Part shown: piece after piece, positions 59,671-64,000 of the stretch | Numbering within the stretch: the first letter of the stretch is position 1 | Layout of the letters: the number at the start of each line of letters is the position of its first letter | Assembly (NCBI RefSeq): GCF_027943255.1 | Contig: NC_072895.1 | Coordinates: 40,212,001-40,276,000, forward strand | Reading direction: 5' to 3' | Length of the DNA stretch: 64,000 nucleotides | Source: Anastrepha obliqua | Taxonomy: Eukaryota > Arthropoda > Insecta > Diptera > Tephritidae | Notes under the pieces: generated by a model | Told to the model about the DNA's origin: nothing | Database searches by the model: none | What the model saw: the letters and a program-made list of their open reading frames with translations, nothing else | Translations under genes and position numbers: made by a program

Positions 59671-62600
59671 AGTATAGTATACTCCAGTTAAATAAAATAA
59701 TATAAAATGAAATAAAATAAAAAAAATTAATTCAAATTAAACCAAATAAAAAACAAAATAAATCAATTAAGGTGATTCTGTGAAGTGTAGTTCCTAATCG
59801 TCAGGCATACAAAGATGCTGTATAGATATTTTCTTATTTTTATTAATTTGTGAAATAAATTCAATTAGTTTACTAAAGGTTCAAGGGCAATTTTTACGCA
59901 ATGATAGCAGCAGGCTAGCGTTTTAGTGTTGTACATTACTGAGCTCGTAGAATCGACTTGTCCGGTTACTTTTTTATCTGATGAACACAATGAGAAAAAC
60001 TTAATCTTCTGTCGGGTTGGAAATTAGTGCAACATTTATTATTTTCTAGTCATCGTGGAACCGTGCGTCAAAATTCATGGCTAAACGAGTTATTGCTTTA
60101 GCTTAGCCACTATCCGAAATTATCAAGAATTGCTCGGGAGAGTTTAACTACCATTACCAAATATGTCCAACTTTGGTGTAAGATTTGCACGAACAGAAGC
60201 ATTTCGTCTGCAAATCCAGGTTTCGACGGAAAATAGTTCAAAGTAAAGAGATATTTTATGCTATTAAAATCTGATATGAAGACACAGTGTCTATCAAAGA
60301 TTGCCCTTTAATTCTGCAAAATTCAGTATCTTTCACAAACTCCTCCCAATCGTGCCCAGGCCCCACACATTTTAGTGTCTAACGCATCAGATTCGAAGTT
60401 TAGCCAATTCATAGAATTTTTTTCTTACTTTTTGGTAAAAATTTATTAATAAAACCGATTGCGTTGTGATAAACGGACGGTATAAATCTACAAAGCAAGT
60501 AAATGAAGGAGCCATAACGAATTCACGCCATTCGCCCCTGCGCCGTTAAAGGTTAACTGAATACTCACATTACCCGATTACTTTGCAGCCACAATACAAA
60601 AGTACTCATATATATGCATTTGTATATTTGTGCGCTTCTGCGCTTGATTGCAGGGCAATCGAAATAAATTAGTTTTGTTGCCGAGATTTAACACCAATGT
60701 TGCTTATCAATTGAATTGCACTTTCCGGGTTAAACTATCAAATCACTTACAGCCATAATTGTTGTGATTAATTTCAATTTTCTCGCAAAGTATTCGCATC
60801 AAACCAAAGTGATTAGGCTAGACACGAATACGAAATTTGAATAGAGCAATAGAAAATTGTTGTTACGCATTAGAGCTCTACCCCTTCCCGCTGTTCGAAG
60901 CTGCAAATGGGAACGCAGCAAAGATTAGGAGCGAAATTTATGTAATTTATAGTGCAATTGTCTAGGAAGTTTGTCTGGGCGGCTCATTAGCAAACTGCGG
61001 CAGTTGAGCTCGATGGCAGCTGAGAAAGTTGATAACTGGCAAGGTATGCAACTAAATGCTACTAGTAGGTACATATTTGGACAGCTGGGTGGGTGTGCAC
61101 AAGTGGTCGGGGAGTTTAAAAAAAAACAGACGGAAAGGCAGGCAGACATACAGACAGCTAGACAGATGCAGCAGCTACTTTTTATGATTTAATTCAGCAA
61201 CCAATTTGTGATCGGCTGCGTGTGGGTGAGTAATTTGCATAAAGTCTAACTGTAATTGGATACTCGTCATGAATCTTACCAACGTGCGTTGGATACCTGC
61301 TTACCATTAGTAGCAGCCAGCGGTATTTGCATGCACTTTCTGCCGACCAGTTAGTAAACTAAATTGAGATACCTGTGCGCTTGCGTGTGTGTGTGCATAT
61401 GTGTGTGCCAGTGGCTGTACTCGTAACGAGTATAGATGGCGGCTGCTCCATCCATACGCTTTTTTACCTGTTGGCTGAACTGCTGCCATCAGTTACAGTT
61501 CGCACTGAAATGGACATTGACTTTTGCGTTTTAGCTACGCTCTTTGCCTGCGCGCTACTTATTTAGCATAGTGTTTATGCGAAGTATTAAAAAAATAAAT
61601 AATAATAAAAAACAATAATAATAAAAAATGTACAAGACAAAAACTATTGAGTTATTTGTTCAAAACGCGTTTTTTCGCTTACAACTTTTGAACAGAGTGG
61701 AGTAGAAGGACTAGATTTGGTAGAAATGCGAGTGTTTGGTTGGCTGGTATAGAATTACAAAACTGGCGCCAGTCAAAAAACATTAACATTTTATAGTTGA
61801 AAAGTGTAAAATGGCTTTTAGAAACAAAAAAACAAAAACGACAAAAATATATAAAACTTAAACAAACACGAAAATATATAAGAGTGGGGGCATAAAAAAT
61901 AAACTTAACATAAATAATGGACAACAGAAATGACGGAAATCATAAAAACATATAGAATTTATTACTGAACGCCATAAGCACAAAGAAAAACATTAAGATA
62001 TTAAATACCCTCTCTAGCAGAAAAGTATAGCCGACTTCATAGTGGATGTAGGTAGAGGTTAGGGGGTCACTTGGACAGGTAAAAGGGCATCGTACATTAT
62101 GGTGTAATTTAAACTCAAGAGGGGAAGGGGAACAGGAAGCAGTAAAGATATTCGAACGATCAGTAATAGGAATTGTGGGTGGAGAAGAAAAAAATCTATG
62201 TATACACAAGGTGGCGCAAAATTAATTACTCTACAGGAATATTTCTATGTTTTTACAAATAATTTTTATTTTTTTATCTTTTGCACATAGCGGGTAGCAA
62301 ACCTTGGCACTACCAAATAGTAATCACGCATTCTACTAAGGCGGACACTAATACGCAAATATGACAGCAACTCGAACGCAGTTAGAAAATTCAAAAATGT
62401 TGCTAAAATGTCAGACTCTTAGCCGCGCAAAAGTAGACCGGCTGAATAGTCGAAGCTCAGATGAACGCAGGTCATTATGCTCTAAAAAACTGCTGCAGAA
62501 GGAAATCCATCTGTCACATCGCAGTATCCTTGGAAACTTCGTCGATCGCCTCCGATCCGCCCATGGTCAGAAGAACTTTGCAGTCTCACAAGTCAGTAGT

Positions 62601-63910
62601 CATACCCAGTGTGCGCTGAACTAAGTCGAAGTCCATCTATAGCATTCTAGAGCAGGCCACAGATAGACAAAAGATCCGGCATACTGACGAATAGCACGAC
62701 CGAACTTCGACTCAACTGCCCCTTCAGTGAAGTGCGCATTCAGTGAAGTAAGCATAATGACGAAACTAACTGTATATATATGAGTCCATGCGATTATTTT
62801 GAAATGCAGGTGCATTGGTGTTTGTGCAGCATCTATCAGAGCTATTTGGGGTATTCTACTTTCAAAATATTCAATTTAGGTTGATATTTCCGATATTGCG
62901 TTTTACGCATCCCGAACGTTTGCAAGTAATTAAAAAATATTATGATCGATCAAGATAATTTATAAGTTTCATGAAACTATTATAAAACTAATCTCGTTAT
63001 ATGGGGTCCGCGCTGGGTGAAATTATTTGGAGAAGGTTACATTGGCTACGTAGCTGGAGAAAAACTTTCAATAATTTTCTAATGGGACTGTTCGATATAA
63101 GCCGAAGTCGGTACCTAGTGAATTCTTTTCCATTCACTTACCCTTAAAAGAGAATCGGGACTCGAATAGTTGGAAGTTTCCCTACTTTTTAAAATTTAGT
63201 ATAACGATTCTTTAAGTAAAATAATGTATTTTGTAGCAAAATAATGTGGTTGGGGTAGTCGGAGTTCGTCGGATGAGGATTATTAATTTAAAGTGTACCC
63301 GCATAATGCGGAGAAAGAAGTTGGACGCAAAAATACTTTGAATGGCGTAATTGGATTAATGAGAGTAATTTGTTTGTTGTTTTTGTCAAACGCGTTTGTG
63401 ACATTTATTAAATTTCCGGAATTTTTATTTTTTTGATATTTTGATGGTCGGTATGTTTGGTTTCGAGCTTATAATTTTCGGCTTATTGTCCCAGACCCGT
63501 TTGTGAAGTATTCTGCTGCAAAGTCTTCATTAACAGCACACTAGTTAAGCCTTTTTCTGAGATAGACGCTACTAGAGAAGTTCAGCTGAAGAAACTGCTA
63601 AGAAATGCGATGCAATTTGAAGAGGTCAATCTGTTTGTGGTGGCTACAGATTTATTACAACAGCCAAGTAGTTTGATGAAATTGTATCATCGATATTAGT
63701 TGGGAAATACCTTCTGAAATTCATGTCTTCCCTTACCGTTGCATCGGAATACTTTGTTATCAGACGGAAATGGGTTAAAGGCTACAGTGGCTGGCATTAC
63801 GGAACATATCATTTCTGATGAAATGGTTAGGCATGGTACCCTAGAAAGCGTTTCTTGGAGTAATGCGGATGTACTTTGTGCATTTATTTCGCGATCGAAA
63901 AATGTACGGA
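59671..63910. other. unassigned sequence
   Basis: No recognisable protein, RNA or repeat. The 60.5-61.6 kb part is less AT-rich and non-repetitive and could contain upstream cv-2 regulatory sequence or its missing first exon. A 73-codon frame at 60971-61192 and an 87-codon frame at 62361-62624 have no similarity I recognise. Confidence 0.4.
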
Positions 63911-64000
63911 GGCTGCCGTAGCCGAATGGGTTGATGGGCGAATACCATTCGGAAGTGCGTGGGTTTGAATCTCCGTGCATGAAACATCAGAATGAAGAAA
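63911..64000 (+). repeat. tRNA-derived SINE copy, cut by the window end
   Basis: The head of the SINE with A-box-like TAGCCGAATGGGTTGATG (63920-63937) and B-box-like GGGTTTGAATCTCCGTGC (63961-63978). The body continues outside the window. Confidence 0.8.

Noticed and set aside
63911..63985. tRNA gene call at the SINE heads (18.87, 44.46 and 63.92 kb)
   Set aside because: The A- and B-box-like motifs are followed by conserved SINE body in each copy, and no full cloverleaf with acceptor stem was evident.

Overview
This is a eukaryotic, AT-rich window of the higher-fly type. The genomic style (short TATG/CATA microsatellites, CAA/CAG-rich exons, Tc1/mariner, R1-like and jockey-like relics) and a tRNA-derived SINE that I recognise from tephritid-like genomes suggest a tephritid fruit fly or close relative. 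The species assignment is inference, not something the sequence proves.

One host protein-coding gene can be reconstructed with confidence. It is the crossveinless-2 (cv-2, BMPER family) orthologue on the minus strand, with coding exons from 53202 down to the stop at 5700. Six coding exons join with consistent phases (1,0,1,1,1) into an 836-residue secreted protein. From the N-terminus it has a long cytosolic-type leader, a hydrophobic signal segment, five VWC domains, a VWD domain with the GDPH motif, a C8-like cysteine cluster and a Gly/Gln-rich tail. The introns are about 21.3, 16.0, 1.4, 6.0 and 0.23 kb. A strong acceptor at 53338-53339 implies a non-coding first exon at higher coordinates that I could not locate.

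Almost everything else is mobile-element debris lying in or beside the cv-2 introns. 0.95-3.2 kb: a DD34E Tc1-like element interrupted by an R1-like LINE. 3.8-4.7 kb: a candidate TIR element. 7.9-8.6 kb: LINE end. 10.0-10.7 kb: a foldback element with ~290-bp arms. 11.0-11.9 kb: rosa-like transposase. 12.5-13.2 kb: mariner relic. 13.3-13.55 kb: SINE. 17.4-22.3 kb: rosa-like, SINE, LINE and mariner relics. 26.3 kb: SINE. 30.2-30.8 kb: internally deleted rosa-like element with both ends. 31.8-33.0 kb: Tc1-like and jockey-like relics. 33.87-35.14 kb: a nearly complete mariner with perfect 30-bp TIRs. 35.65-35.81 kb: a hAT-type MITE with an exact 8-bp target duplication. 37-42 kb: LINE and rosa-like relics with a SINE nested in a LINE. 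44.2-45.9 kb: SINEs and a dead mariner. 46.8-52.3 kb: LINE, jockey, mariner and SINE relics. Upstream of the cv-2 signal exon there are a LINE-like repeat, a BEL/Pao scrap and a 4.3-kb inverted-repeat structure (55.36-59.67 kb) with an extremely A-rich core. A last SINE is cut by the window end.

Two GC-richer islands, 24.1-25.5 kb and 42.5-43.3 kb, do not look like repeats and are the best places to look for cv-2 enhancers or nested exons. I saw no CRISPR, rRNA or convincing stand-alone tRNA.
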